Numbered from the stretch's first letter, positions 23,105 through 32,424 are shown. The stretch is DNA of 37,541 nucleotides from an uncultured Bacilli bacterium (GCA_944358445.1 CALVRC010000016.1:1-37541), one strand, 5' to 3'. Numbers and translations: made by a program. The notes: generated from the sequence alone by a model not told the origin.

Positions 23105-23470
23105 TAGAGATGTTCGCTTTTTTTAAACTTTTTTTTAGTTATTTTTAAAACTCCTTATTTTATAAAGTTTTATCAAATTTTATTTTTGTAAAATTTTACG
23201 TTTTTTATTTTTTTAACTATTTATACATCCTTATTTTTTAAACAAGATTGATGCTTTTGCTTGTTTTTTAAAGGGATTTACCACTTTTTGCTTTTGCACT
23301 TAAAAATGTATTTTTTGTAAAAAATACATTTTTTTGTTTTTTCGCTTTTTTTGTTTTTTTGATTTTTTTATTTTTTAAAAAGTTCTTTTTTTTACGTATG
23401 AAAGGTAGAATGTTCGCTTTTTATGCATATGTTTTTCGAACAAATCATATACTTATTCGAGGGCGGTTTA
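23105..23470. other. Poly-T-rich divergent gap with short repeats
   Basis: The plus strand is dominated by T runs. The word ATGTTCGCTTTTT occurs at 23110-23122 and exactly 300 bases later at 23410-23422, with a shorter TTCGCTTTTTTT near 23341. A 15-bp A/T hairpin (23302-23316 with 23319-23333) is followed by a T run, and AAACAAG/CTTGTTT near 23240-23273 forms another. TGTTCG (23411-23416) and CGAACA (23437-23442) form an inverted pair before the deacetylase gene. I see no gene and no clear plus-strand promoter. Confidence 0.5.
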
Positions 23471-24685
23471 ATGAAGAAAATAATTATTTTATTAGTTACA
23501 ATTTTTCTGTTATGTGGATGTAGTGATAAAGAAGTTCAAAGTTATATAAGTAATGATGATGGTTTAATTTCTATTAACTACCCTGTTACAAATATAAATG
23601 TTTTAGATGATGCAATAAGTAGTTATGTTAATCAAACTTATCATAATTTTAAAAATATGAAGTCTACAAATGTGCCAGAGCTTAATATTTCTTATACTTA
23701 TAAAGAATTAAATAGTGATATAGTTAACGTTAGTTTACAAACAGAAATAGTTACTGACAAGGTTATAAATAAGATTAAAACTTTTACATATAATAAATCT
23801 AACAATAAATTTTTAACAATGGAAGATTTAGTTGAGGATTTAAATGGTTTAGACTACGAAATAAAAAAAGAGTTATTAATAAAGTATCAGGATGCCGATA
23901 TGGATTATTTGAGTAATGTTAGTTATGATTATTTTACAATTGATGATGAAAATCTAACTTTATATTTTAATCCGGCCGAAATTAAAAGCAAGCACAAGGA
24001 ATTGATATACTTAGATATTCCTTTGGATAGTTTAAAATTATTGATTGATATAGATAAAAATGAAGGAAAAGATACTTATTTATCTATAAAAAAAAGAAAT
24101 GTTTCTTTAGATGACAAAGTAATTGCTTTGACCTTTGATGATGGTCCTAGTAAATATACTAATGATATTTTAAATGTTTTAAAAAAATATAATGCATGTG
24201 GAACTTTTTTCTTAATTGGAAATAAGGTGGATTTTTACAAGGATACTTTAAGAAGAATGCTTGAAGAAGGAAGTGAAATTGGTAATCATTCATATGATCA
24301 TAAATTACTAACGAGACTATCTAAGGAGGAATTTCAAGATGAAATTAATAATACTCAGGAAGCTATAAAAAAAATAACTGGTTTTACTCCAACCTTATTT
24401 AGGCCTACTTATGGTGGATATACAAATACTTTAAAAAGTTATACTGATTTAAAATTTGTTTTATGGGATGTAGATTCTTTAGATTGGAAAGTAAAAAGTA
24501 AAACTAAAATACTTAAGAATGTTTTACCTAATGTAAAAAGCGGAAGTATTATTTTAATGCATGATAATCACAGATATGCTTTAGATGCTTTAGAGGATAT
24601 AGTTACAAATTTAAAAAGTGATGGTTATAAATTTGTAACAGTAAGTGAACTTTTGGAGCTTAAAAATTTAAGGGAAAGTGAATGA
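23471..24685 (+). CDS. PdaC-like polysaccharide deacetylase lipoprotein
   Basis: 404 residues. Lipoprotein signal ending LLCGC (Cys at about 17), an N-terminal DUF4163/DUF3298-type region (about 30-200) as in B. subtilis PdaC, then a carbohydrate esterase family 4 domain: ALTFDDGPS, GTFFLIGNKV, GNHSYDHKLLTRLS (H-S-x-x-H metal site), FRPTYGG (RPPYG variant), FVLWDVDSLDW and IILMHDNH. It should remove acetyl groups from peptidoglycan or another surface glycan. The ATG at 23471 has GAGGGCGG before it; an upstream ATG at 23423 would add 16 residues before the signal peptide and lacks a site. Confidence 0.9.
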   Translation: MKKIIILLVTIFLLCGCSDKEVQSYISNDDGLISINYPVTNINVLDDAISSYVNQTYHNFKNMKSTNVPELNISYTYKELNSDIVNVSLQTEIVTDKVINKIKTFTYNKSNNKFLTMEDLVEDLNGLDYEIKKELLIKYQDADMDYLSNVSYDYFTIDDENLTLYFNPAEIKSKHKELIYLDIPLDSLKLLIDIDKNEGKDTYLSIKKRNVSLDDKVIALTFDDGPSKYTNDILNVLKKYNACGTFFLIGNKVDFYKDTLRRMLEEGSEIGNHSYDHKLLTRLSKEEFQDEINNTQEAIKKITGFTPTLFRPTYGGYTNTLKSYTDLKFVLWDVDSLDWKVKSKTKILKNVLPNVKSGSIILMHDNHRYALDALEDIVTNLKSDGYKFVTVSELLELKNLRESE

Positions 24686-25065
24686 CAAATTATAACTTAG
24701 AAGAAGCCGACCTTATTAAAGCTCAAATTTTGCTGTCTTTTATATTACTTTTTACAACAATTATATCTATTTCTTTATCTTATAATTTTTTACTTGGTCT
24801 TGAAGATAAGGAGCCAATTTATACTGAGATAGAAAGTTCAGAAATTTTAATTTTAAATAGGACAATTATGTTTATTGTGGCAGCTATCTTTATTTATATT
24901 AATATTAGAGATAAAAAGGTTAAGGAAAAGTATGATTTAGAAGATGAATTTGCGAATTTACAAATTGATGCGAGTGTACTTAATTTTATTGCTGCTTTGA
25001 TTGTGCTTTATGTAGGCCTTAAATCTGGAAGTAATATCACTTCTGGGGAAAATCCTACTATATAA
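24682..25065 (+). CDS. Small membrane protein, unrecognised
   Basis: 127 residues with three predicted membrane segments (about 15-38, 58-73, 98-113). Acidic N-terminus (NYNLEEADLIKAQ) and a charged loop NIRDKKVKEKYDLEDEFANLQ. The ATG overlaps the deacetylase TGA (ATGA), so the two are coupled. I know no family for it; a helper for the deacetylase is possible from position only. Confidence 0.7.
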   Translation: MTNYNLEEADLIKAQILLSFILLFTTIISISLSYNFLLGLEDKEPIYTEIESSEILILNRTIMFIVAAIFIYINIRDKKVKEKYDLEDEFANLQIDASVLNFIAALIVLYVGLKSGSNITSGENPTI

Positions 25066-25110
25066 GTAATTTTCTTCATAAATTCCTATATTTTGCAGAA
25101 AATGTAAAGT

Positions 25111-25153
25111 AAGAGAGTTTAACTAATATTTTTATTGGTTTTCTCTTTTTTTA
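25111..25153 (+). terminator. Terminator of the deacetylase operon
   Basis: AAGAGA (25111-25116) and TCTCTT (25142-25147) with an imperfect inner stem (AAC/GTT), then a long T run. Confidence 0.6.
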
Positions 25154-25191
25154 TTTTTATTTATAGGTTATTTTTCTGATTTAAATGCCAC

Positions 25192-25236
25192 ATTCTCCAA
25201 AGATTTTCAAAATTTGCAAAAAGTGTAAAGAAAAAA
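25192..25236. repeat. Interspersed motif, copy A
   Basis: ATTCTCCAAAGA, then a CAA-ATTT stretch, then GTGTAAAGAAAAAA. The same layout occurs at 33028-33071. A partial third copy (TTTTGCAGAAAATGTAAAG) lies at about 25091-25109. All are intergenic. Confidence 0.6.
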
Positions 25237-25251
25237 AGCCTTATTTGGCTT
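25231..25251 (-). terminator. Terminator of rny
   Basis: Minus strand AAGCC (25251-25247) and GGCTT (25240-25236) around AAATAA, then a T run. The loop holds the rny stop codon. Confidence 0.85.
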
Positions 25252-26794
25252 CTTCAGTTACTCTGGTTTCTCTTATAACCACTACTTTTATTGTACCTGG
25301 ATATTGTAAGTTTTCTTCAATTTTATTTTTAATTGTTCTAGCTATTTTATGACTTTCTAAATCATCAACATCTTCTGGTTTAACAATAACTCTAAGTTCT
25401 CTACCAGCTTGAACTGCAAATGTTTTTTCAACACCTTCTATTTCATTTCCTATTTGTTCAAGTTCAGTTAATCTTTTAATATAATTTTCTAATGAATCAT
25501 TACGTGCTCCAGGTCTTGATGCAGAAACGGTATCAGCAATGGCAACTATTGTACTAATAATACTTGTGGATTCTGTATCTCCGTGGTGTGATTCAATTGC
25601 GTTAATAACAATTTCATTTTCACCATATTTTTTAGCTAAATTAGCACCTAGTTCTACATGGCTTCCTTCAACTTCGTGGTCAATGGCTTTTCCAATGTCA
25701 TGAAGTAGTCCAGCCCTTTTAGCTAAGGTAATATTTTCGCCTAATTCACCAGCCAAAATTCCTGATAAATGGGCAACTTCTAATGAATGTTTTAAGGCAT
25801 TTTGACCATAACTAGTTCTAAACTGTAATTTACCAATAGTTTCAACTAACTCGGGTTCCATTTTAGTTATACCTAGTTCAAATAAAGCGTTATTACCTAT
25901 TTCAATCAATTCGGCTTTCATTTCTTTAACTGTTTTATCATACACTTCTTCAATGCGGCTTGGATGGATTCTTCCATCTTTAATTAATGTTTCTAGTGTT
26001 AGTCTAGCAATTTCCCTACGATAAGGGTCAAAACTTGATAAAACTATAGCTTCAGGTGTGTCATCTATAATTAAATCAACACCTGTTACAGCTTCAATTG
26101 TTCGAATATTCCTTCCTTCTCTACCAATGATTCTTCCTTTCATGTCATCGTTTGGTAAATTAACAACTGTAACGGTTTGTTCTCCAGCAATATCAGCAGC
26201 ATATCTTTGCATTGTACTAACTAACATTTCTTTAGAACTTTTATCAGCTTGAAGTTTAGCTTCAGCTTCACGGTCTTTAATATATGAAGTTATTTCTAAA
26301 TTCATCATATCTTCGACCTTTTTCATTATTAGCTCACGTGCTTCTTTTTTTGTATAACCCGCAATTTTTTCTAATAATTTGATTTGTTCATTTTTTGTTT
26401 CTTCTAACTCCATTTGCTTTTCTTGAATATCTTTTTGCATAAGTACTAAATTGTTTTCTTTGTCTTCTAGCATTTGCTCACGGTTTTGCAAAGTCTGATC
26501 GCGGCGATCCATACTTTCCTCACGGGCCAAAAGACGTTCTTCGGAGTCTTTAATTTCTTGTTTTTTTTCTTTTGTTTCTTTTTCTAATTCAACTTTTAAT
26601 CTATGATTTTCTTCTTTTGCTTCTAAAATACTATCTCTTTTTAATTTATCTGCTTCTTTTTTTGCATTATCGATTAAGCTTTGAACTTTTTTTGAAGCGT
26701 TCATTAATTTAATAGAATTTAAGATTATCATAAGGATAATACCAACAAAAAGACCAATTAAGATCAGCAATATGGAGAACACAATATTATTCAT
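25241..26794 (-). CDS. rny: Ribonuclease Y
   Basis: 517 residues. N-terminal membrane anchor (about 4-27), a long charged coiled coil (about 35-200), the KH domain ([28 protein letters not shown]) and the HD domain with [19 protein letters not shown] and NAIESHHGD. RNase Y is the membrane-bound endonuclease that starts mRNA decay in many Firmicutes. The start has TGGAGG; the leader carries a GAAA-tetraloop hairpin right before that site. Confidence 0.97.
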   Translation of the reverse strand: MNNIVFSILLILIGLFVGIILMIILNSIKLMNASKKVQSLIDNAKKEADKLKRDSILEAKEENHRLKVELEKETKEKKQEIKDSEERLLAREESMDRRDQTLQNREQMLEDKENNLVLMQKDIQEKQMELEETKNEQIKLLEKIAGYTKKEARELIMKKVEDMMNLEITSYIKDREAEAKLQADKSSKEMLVSTMQRYAADIAGEQTVTVVNLPNDDMKGRIIGREGRNIRTIEAVTGVDLIIDDTPEAIVLSSFDPYRREIARLTLETLIKDGRIHPSRIEEVYDKTVKEMKAELIEIGNNALFELGITKMEPELVETIGKLQFRTSYGQNALKHSLEVAHLSGILAGELGENITLAKRAGLLHDIGKAIDHEVEGSHVELGANLAKKYGENEIVINAIESHHGDTESTSIISTIVAIADTVSASRPGARNDSLENYIKRLTELEQIGNEIEGVEKTFAVQAGRELRVIVKPEDVDDLESHKIARTIKNKIEENLQYPGTIKVVVIRETRVTEEAK

Positions 26795-26809
26795 ATTTAA
26801 CCTCCATAC

Positions 26810-26823
26810 GGGATTTTCATCCC
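26810..26823 (-). promoter_or_regulatory. GAAA-tetraloop hairpin in the rny leader
   Basis: Minus strand GGGAT-GAAA-ATCCC, ending a few bases before the TGGAGG ribosome site. It could limit ribosome access or mark a processing site. Confidence 0.5.
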
Positions 26824-26830
26824 TAATTCT

Positions 26831-26859
26831 ATTGTAAATGGAATATAATCAGAAGTCAA
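26831..26859 (-). promoter_or_regulatory. SigA-type promoter of rny
   Basis: Minus strand TTGACT (26859-26854), 17-base spacer, TACAAT (26836-26831). Confidence 0.75.
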
Positions 26860-26940
26860 GAAAAATTAGTTTTGTGAATATTTAAATATGATTTAATAAA
26901 CATTTGTTCATCACTTAAAAATGCACTTTCATTATATATG

Positions 26941-26962
26941 AAAAAAGGACATAATAGTCCTT
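26941..26962 (-). terminator. Terminator of greA
   Basis: AAGGAC/GTCCTT stem (26945-26950, 26957-26962) with a 6-base loop, minus-strand T run; overlaps the stop codon. Confidence 0.9.
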
Positions 26963-27431
26963 AACTTATAGCTACAACTTTAACTTGATATTCACCATTT
27001 GGGCTGGCAACAGTAGCAATATCGCCAACTTTAGCGCCCATTATTGCTTTAGCAATTGGTGATTCATTAGAAATTTTGTTAGCAAATGGATCTGCTTCTT
27101 TAACACCAACAATAGTGTATGTATCAGTATCATCATCACCAACATATTCTAATTCAACAGTGTTACCAACTGAAACTTTATCGGTTTGAACGTTTTTTAT
27201 AACGATTGCTTTTTCAATTTGTTTTTCTAAAATGGCTATACGATTTTCTGTTTCTGACTGTTCATTTCTAGCTGCATCGTATTCGGCATTTTCACTTAAA
27301 TCGCCTAAGGCTCTGGCTTCTTTTAAAGCTTCAATAACTGCTGGTCTCTTTTCCATCTTTAAATATTCTAATTCTTTTTTCATGTCTTCCAAACCTTGTT
27401 CAGTTACATAAACTTCATCTGTATTTGTCAT
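26961..27431 (-). CDS. greA: Transcription elongation factor GreA
   Basis: 156 residues, normal length. N-terminal coiled coil (VTEQGLEDMKKELEYLK, ARALGDLSENAEYDAAR with the acidic tip) and the C-terminal FKBP-like domain (SNESPIAKAIMGAKVGDIATV). GreA rescues backtracked RNA polymerase by stimulating transcript cleavage. It lies downstream of trhP2, as in B. subtilis except that udk is missing between them. Confidence 0.98.
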   Translation of the reverse strand: MTNTDEVYVTEQGLEDMKKELEYLKMEKRPAVIEALKEARALGDLSENAEYDAARNEQSETENRIAILEKQIEKAIVIKNVQTDKVSVGNTVELEYVGDDDTDTYTIVGVKEADPFANKISNESPIAKAIMGAKVGDIATVASPNGEYQVKVVAIS

Positions 27432-27491
27432 TGTTTTTCACCTCAGTTTTCTATTTACTCCATAAAATATTACTACATATTTTATGCTTTG

Positions 27492-28673
27492 TCAACATAT
27501 TTTCATCATGTCATTTACACTTACTTTTTTAGGTACTTTTAAGTAAATTATTTGTTTAGGATGTCTGACTATTTCTATAGGATTTTTATCTTCATCATAT
27601 ATTTTATCTATAGTAAATTTAAAATCCTTGTCTGGTCCAAATATTTCTACTTTATCACCTTTTTTAAAGTAATTTCTTTGTTCAAGTTTAGCAAGTTTCG
27701 TTTTTTCATCATATTCTAATACTATACCTAGGAAATCTTGATTAGTTATCTCTTGTCTTCCATTATAGTATTGAACATCTTTTCCAAAGTTTCCATCAAA
27801 GAATTGGGTGATGGAGTCACGGTTTGCTACTCTTCTTAATATACGTTCATATGTTAAATTATATTCATAATTTTTAGAATTGTGACAATAATCATCAATT
27901 AATTTTCTATATATTTTGACAACTGTTGCGATATAATAAATTGAGCGCATACGTCCTTCTATTTTTAAACTATCTACTTCCATATTAATTAATTCTGGGA
28001 TATGATTTGCCATTGATAAATCTTTGGTACAAAAAGTAAAAGGTTTTTCTCCTTCTAAATGCTTATTTTCATCATATAAATCAAAGTCCCAACGACATAT
28101 TTGGCTACATCCTCCTCTATTTGAGTCCCTATTTGTTAAGAAGTTTGATAAAACACATCTACCACTATAAGATGCACACATGGCCCCATGGATAAATACT
28201 TCTAATTCTATATTGATATTATTTTTTATATCAACAATATCTTCTTTACTGCATTCTCTAGCTAAAACTATTCTCGTTACACCTTCTTTTTTCCAAAACT
28301 CTATAGCTTCTTTATTTAATGTTGAAGCTTGGGTTGAGAGATGTATTTCTAAATTTGTGTTTTTTGTTAGTTCGATGATGGCTGGGTCACTAACTATAAT
28401 TGCATCAACATCTATTTCATCTAGTTTCAATAAGTAATCTTTTACTTTTTCATATTCTTTATTATGCATGGCAATATTAACTGTTACATAAACTTTTTTG
28501 TTTAGCTTATGGGCATAATCTACGCCTTCTTTTATTTCTTCTAATTTAAAATTATCTGCGTTTGCTCTTAAATTAAAGGCACCACCAATATAAACAGCAT
28601 CGGCACCATATAATAAAGCTATTTTTAATCTTTCTAAATCTCCTGCTGGAGCGAGTAATTCTGGTTTTTTCAT
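27492..28673 (-). CDS. trhP2: tRNA 5-hydroxyuridine synthase subunit TrhP2 (peptidase U32 family, YrrO)
   Basis: 393 residues. It opens with the U32 motif PELLAPAGDLERLKIALLYGADAVYIGG and carries the Cys-rich cluster HGAMCASYSGRCVLSNF...RGGCSQICRWDF (about 161-200) plus a C-terminal barrel. In B. subtilis the TrhP1-TrhP2 pair hydroxylates U34 of certain tRNAs (ho5U) using prephenate, working like E. coli TrhP. It starts two bases after the trhP1 stop. Confidence 0.9.
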   Translation of the reverse strand: MKKPELLAPAGDLERLKIALLYGADAVYIGGAFNLRANADNFKLEEIKEGVDYAHKLNKKVYVTVNIAMHNKEYEKVKDYLLKLDEIDVDAIIVSDPAIIELTKNTNLEIHLSTQASTLNKEAIEFWKKEGVTRIVLARECSKEDIVDIKNNINIELEVFIHGAMCASYSGRCVLSNFLTNRDSNRGGCSQICRWDFDLYDENKHLEGEKPFTFCTKDLSMANHIPELINMEVDSLKIEGRMRSIYYIATVVKIYRKLIDDYCHNSKNYEYNLTYERILRRVANRDSITQFFDGNFGKDVQYYNGRQEITNQDFLGIVLEYDEKTKLAKLEQRNYFKKGDKVEIFGPDKDFKFTIDKIYDEDKNPIEIVRHPKQIIYLKVPKKVSVNDMMKIC

Positions 28674-28675
28674 AT

Positions 28676-29479
28676 TTATTTCACCTTATATATTGTTTCA
28701 CTATACAGAAATCCTGTTTCTATAGGGAATTTGTTTTCCTTTTTGTCTTTATGTTTTTTTAAAACTTCTTTAAAGTCTTTTTCATCAATAAAATTACTGT
28801 TAAAAACTAGATAATCTATATTTTTTAAATCTACTGATGTAGCGTTTAAAATATAATTAGAGTAAACAGTTGTACCTAAATCAGTATCACTGATAGGATA
28901 TGTTTTTCCTTCTTTTCTAATGGAATTTTGATTTTTACTTTTTAAATTAAATGTGTCTAAATAATTTTTTACTAAATGTCTTCTAGATGTAAACATCGGA
29001 ATATAACCAAAGACATTAACGAATAATTTAGCTTTTGTATTATTTTTTATTTCATCTATTTCTCTTTTAGTAAGTTCTGATGATAAATAAGCATATTCTA
29101 TCCCTTTGTTATACCAATAATTTACTGTTCCATAATTGGTAGTTAAATGTTCTTGGTTCCATACTAACGGGGTTTTTAAATTTAACTTTTGTTTTAAGTT
29201 AACTAGGGCGATGTCATAGAAAATGATTCCATTAATGTTTAGTTTTTCTATTTCTTTTAAAGTTTTTTCTAAATTATTTAATTCATTATTATGAATGTTT
29301 TTATTTATAATTACAAATATTTCCTTATTTAGTTTTTTTATTTCTATTATTTCTTCTAGTATAAAGGTGTGAATGTAATTAATACTTAAATCTTTTAGTG
29401 GTACAAGATAGGCATCAATATAGTTTTGTATATTTTTAGCCTCATCTATATTATTAATTATAGCTGCAACTTTACTCAT
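28676..29479 (-). CDS. trhP1: tRNA 5-hydroxyuridine synthase subunit TrhP1 (peptidase U32 family, YrrN)
   Basis: 267 residues, shorter than B. subtilis YrrN (about 309). The TIM-barrel part is recognisable in INGIIFYDIALVNL, WNQEHLTTNYGTVNYWYNKGIEYAYLSSELTKREIDEI and FVNVFGYIPMFTSRRHLVKNYL. The iron-sulphur cysteines of TrhP2 are absent, as expected for the P1 subunit. Order and spacing with trhP2 match yrrN-yrrO. Confidence 0.85.
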   Translation of the reverse strand: MSKVAAIINNIDEAKNIQNYIDAYLVPLKDLSINYIHTFILEEIIEIKKLNKEIFVIINKNIHNNELNNLEKTLKEIEKLNINGIIFYDIALVNLKQKLNLKTPLVWNQEHLTTNYGTVNYWYNKGIEYAYLSSELTKREIDEIKNNTKAKLFVNVFGYIPMFTSRRHLVKNYLDTFNLKSKNQNSIRKEGKTYPISDTDLGTTVYSNYILNATSVDLKNIDYLVFNSNFIDEKDFKEVLKKHKDKKENKFPIETGFLYSETIYKVK

Positions 29480-29512
29480 ATTATGCCTCCAATCAATAAA
29501 AGATTATATCAG

Positions 29513-29536
29513 AAAAAGGTGTTTTTTTCCACCTTT
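29513..29536 (-). terminator. Second of two tandem terminators before trhP1
   Basis: Minus strand AAAGGTG (29536-29530) and CACCTTT (29521-29515) around an A-rich loop, then a T run. Confidence 0.65.
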
Positions 29537-29551
29537 ATATTTTTTTTAAAG

Positions 29552-29574
29552 AAAAAGTCACTTGTAATGACTTT
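29552..29574 (-). terminator. Terminator of the DUF975 gene
   Basis: Minus strand AAAGTCA (29574-29568) and TGACTTT (29560-29554), 7-base loop, short T run. It starts inside the stop codon. Confidence 0.75.
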
Positions 29575-30301
29575 ATTCATCAATTATTTTAACATCATTT
29601 TTGATTTTTTCATAGAAATTAGCCATACTAACTCCTATATATGGAATTAACCATAGATATAATATTCCTAAAGTGAATAGTCCTAAAAACATCCATCCAA
29701 CGAAACTTAAAGCAAGTAAAATGTAATCTAATTTATGACCATCCATCATATCCATACTTGTTCTAAAAATATCTCCTAATGGCATACTTTCATGATCGTA
29801 TAATATAAAATAGCTTTGTGAAAGACTTAATATTAATACTATCCAGAAAATTGCAATTGCTACACTCAATATAATTCCAATTACAATCATAAATGAAGAA
29901 AGTGCGATATTTAGATCTGCTTGATATGAAATGAATATAATCAATGAATTAACTGCAGTATATTCTAATAAAGCAAATAATGTATTGATTGCTAAAAAAA
30001 CAATTGTAATAGCAGCACATCTAAAGAAAGCGTCTGTTCTTTGGAATAATTCACTATATTTAACTTTTTTATCACGAGCTAATTTTACAAACATTTGAAT
30101 TAAACCCATATAAAATAAGCTTGTAATTATTAGTCCTAAAAAGATTGCCATTGGTGGCTCTTTGATGAAAGCGGCTGTTCCATAACACATTCCAGCAAAT
30201 ATTATATATATTAAAATAGCAATTACTATATCTGTATATTTACCACTTAAACTTTTTCTAGTTTTGGTTTTTATTTTTTTTATGTCAACACTTTCATGCA
30301 T
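29573..30301 (-). CDS. DUF975 family membrane protein
   Basis: 242 residues with about six membrane segments. KIKTKTRKSLSGKYTDIVIAILIY at the start and the later YDHESMPLGDIFRTSMDMMDGHKLDYILLALSFVGW are DUF975 hallmarks. Function unknown. It is inserted between trmR and trhP1, where B. subtilis has nothing, and is isolated by terminators on both sides, so it is a separate transcription unit. Confidence 0.85.
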   Translation of the reverse strand: MHESVDIKKIKTKTRKSLSGKYTDIVIAILIYIIFAGMCYGTAAFIKEPPMAIFLGLIITSLFYMGLIQMFVKLARDKKVKYSELFQRTDAFFRCAAITIVFLAINTLFALLEYTAVNSLIIFISYQADLNIALSSFMIVIGIILSVAIAIFWIVLILSLSQSYFILYDHESMPLGDIFRTSMDMMDGHKLDYILLALSFVGWMFLGLFTLGILYLWLIPYIGVSMANFYEKIKNDVKIIDE

Positions 30302-30359
30302 AATTCATACCCCTTTTCTTCTATTATCATTATATCATATGAGGGACTTTTTTAGACAA

Positions 30360-30393
30360 AAAATTAAAAACTCATAGTAAAGTTTTTAATTTT
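30360..30393. terminator. Terminator after trmR (13-bp A/T stem)
   Basis: AAAATTAAAAACT (30360-30372) and its exact complement (30381-30393) with an 8-base loop; T-rich on both outward sides. It closes the ruvX-mltG-trmR unit. Confidence 0.75.
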
Positions 30394-30415
30394 CTTTTTT
30401 TAGAAAAAATGGAAA

Positions 30416-30994
30416 TTAATCCATTTTACTAACAGCAATTCCATCACCAATTTCATAAAATTTAGTATTAAATTCTTTGTTTTCTTTCAAAAAATCTTTA
30501 TAATTATTTATTTTTTTTACTAAAGCTCTTAAATTTTTACTATGTATGGTTTCTGGTTGTTTTGTTAGACCATGAAAGTTTAAATTATCTGTTATAATAG
30601 CACCATTTTTAGCTAAGTTAATTTTGTATTTTTCAAAGAATTTAATGTATTGAGCTTTTGCAGCGTCAATAAATATTAAATCATAAGTTCCTTCTATTTC
30701 TGTTTCTAGGGCATCACCAAATATTAGGTTGATTCTATTTTCTAAGTTAAAGTTTCTTACGTTTGTACAAGCTAGGTTATACATTTCTTTATTTCTTTCG
30801 ATGGATGTTATTTTGATGTTTTGATTAACTAGTGCCATATTTATTGCAGAGTACCCTATGGCGGTTCCTACTTCTAAAATGTTTTTGGTGTTGTTTTCTT
30901 TAATATATTTTATTAAAAAATTTAGACCATCTTTTTGAATAATTGGGACATTATTTTCTAAAGCATATTTTTCTAGTTCTTCTATGCTGCCCAT
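30416..30994 (-). CDS. trmR: tRNA 5-hydroxyuridine methyltransferase TrmR (YrrM)
   Basis: 192 residues; B. subtilis YrrM is about 217 and has an N-terminal helix lacking here. SAM-binding motif ILEVGTAIGYSAINMA (about 39-54), acidic SIERN, DLIFIDAAKAQYIKFFEKY and NLNFHGL are typical of this class I O-methyltransferase group. TrmR methylates ho5U34 to mo5U34, the step after TrhP1/P2, whose genes lie 1 kb downstream. The ATG is read within the mltG 3' end (13-base overlap). Confidence 0.88.
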   Translation of the reverse strand: MGSIEELEKYALENNVPIIQKDGLNFLIKYIKENNTKNILEVGTAIGYSAINMALVNQNIKITSIERNKEMYNLACTNVRNFNLENRINLIFGDALETEIEGTYDLIFIDAAKAQYIKFFEKYKINLAKNGAIITDNLNFHGLTKQPETIHSKNLRALVKKINNYKDFLKENKEFNTKFYEIGDGIAVSKMD

Positions 30995-32064
30995 TTTCCT
31001 TCATCCTTTAGTTTTGCGATGATTCTATCATGTTCAGTTGCATTTTTTGTAAAATATACCTCTTTATTTGTGTCAGCAACAAAGTAATAGTAATCATTTT
31101 CTGTAGGTTCTAAGGCGGCTTTGATGGAACTGATACTTGGATTATCTATTGGGCCTACTGGAAGACCAGTCATAGAGGTACATCTTGTATTATAACCATT
31201 ACATGCAGTTAAATCACTTTGTGTTAGTCTTTCTGTCATTGTTTTTTTTTCTGCATAGTATGTTGTAACGTCGCTTCCTAATGACCAATTATCGTTTAAT
31301 CTATTATAGAAAACTCCAGCAACCATTGCTCTATCGGTATCTGAGACAGCTTCTAATTCAACGATTGAAGCAAGTGTTAGGATTTGATGAACACTATATT
31401 CACTATTTTGTAATGTTTCTTTGTATTCTTCTAATTTTGATTCTGTATTATCTAATATTTTTCTGACAATTGTATCAACATCTATTTCAGCTGGTTCAAA
31501 GTGATAAGTATCTGGATATAAATATCCTTCTAGTGGGTAATATATTTCACTATTATATATTTCATCAGTTATAAACCAATAATCTTGTTTTAATGATTCA
31601 AGATATGTTTTATCAGCTAATTTATTTATAAATTCCTCCGCTTTAATATCTGTTTTTTCTTCGACAATTTTTGCCATTTGAGTAAGGTTTAATCCTTCTC
31701 TAAAGGTTAATTTAATAGTACTATCTTTTTTACTGTTTTTATCGCCTAAAACTTTTATAATTTCAGGGACACTCATAGCTTCATTTAGTTCATAGTCTCC
31801 AGTAACTAACGAATCTGGCTGGGCAAATTTTAAATAGATCTTATAAAATGTTTCAGAACGTATTAAATTTTGTTCTTTTAATTTACTAGCAATTGAAAAA
31901 TAATTATCTCCTTCAGCAATAGTAATTGTTTTAGGATCTGTATTTGAACTAACTGCGCTTGTTTGATATTTATATACACCTAATACAATTAGCAGTAAAA
32001 CTATAATAAAGAGCAATAAAAAGAGTAAGAATTTACCCAATTTAAATTTACGAACTTTTTTCAA
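30982..32064 (-). CDS. mltG: Endolytic transglycosylase MltG
   Basis: 360 residues from a TTG start. Cytosolic basic tail, membrane segment about 10-28, LysM-like DPKTITIAEGDNYFSIASKLKEQNLI, then the YceG domain with ILTLASIVELEAVSDTDRAMVAGVFYNRL (the Glu in VELEA is catalytic) and TSMTGLPVGPIDNPS. MltG cuts nascent glycan strands and sets their length. Position matches B. subtilis yrrL. Confidence 0.95.
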   Translation of the reverse strand: MKKVRKFKLGKFLLFLLLFIIVLLLIVLGVYKYQTSAVSSNTDPKTITIAEGDNYFSIASKLKEQNLIRSETFYKIYLKFAQPDSLVTGDYELNEAMSVPEIIKVLGDKNSKKDSTIKLTFREGLNLTQMAKIVEEKTDIKAEEFINKLADKTYLESLKQDYWFITDEIYNSEIYYPLEGYLYPDTYHFEPAEIDVDTIVRKILDNTESKLEEYKETLQNSEYSVHQILTLASIVELEAVSDTDRAMVAGVFYNRLNDNWSLGSDVTTYYAEKKTMTERLTQSDLTACNGYNTRCTSMTGLPVGPIDNPSISSIKAALEPTENDYYYFVADTNKEVYFTKNATEHDRIIAKLKDEGKWAA

Positions 32065-32082
32065 GGTAAAAACCTACTCAGC

Positions 32083-32418
32083 TTATTCAGCTCCGTTTGT
32101 TTCAGGAGTATTGCTAGCAGATTCGATTTGTGATTGCATTTCATTTAAGATTGTTTCAATTATTTTCCATTCTTTTTCTGTTTCAATTGGTTTTAATGGT
32201 AAAGCAGCAAATTCATTATCTTCATCAGATTTCAAATCTTTTGGATCATAAATTGATGCATATACTTTGGTATTTCCTTCATTATCAATTGAATGATCAG
32301 TATAAACAATGTAATTTTTCTTTGTTTCTGGTGATTCAAATAAGAATAATGCCTCACAATCTAATTGTCTTCCTTCTTCATCGATTGCTTTAAATTTTAC
32401 TGTTTCATTTTCTTGCAT
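32083..32418 (-). CDS. yrzB: DUF1292 family protein (YrzB)
   Basis: 111 residues. FKAIDEEGRQLDCEALFLFESPETKKNYIVYTD and NTKVYASIYDP are the DUF1292 pattern; an acidic, Gln/Glu-rich tail follows. Function unknown. It lies between ruvX and mltG, as yrzB does in B. subtilis. Confidence 0.88.
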   Translation of the reverse strand: MQENETVKFKAIDEEGRQLDCEALFLFESPETKKNYIVYTDHSIDNEGNTKVYASIYDPKDLKSDEDNEFAALPLKPIETEKEWKIIETILNEMQSQIESASNTPETNGAE

Positions 32419-32424
32419 ATTTTT

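Noticed and set aside
23411-23442. LexA (SOS) box from TGTTCG and CGAACA
   Set aside because: The Bacillus LexA site is CGAAC-N4-GTTCG. Here the halves are in the opposite order and 20 bases apart.
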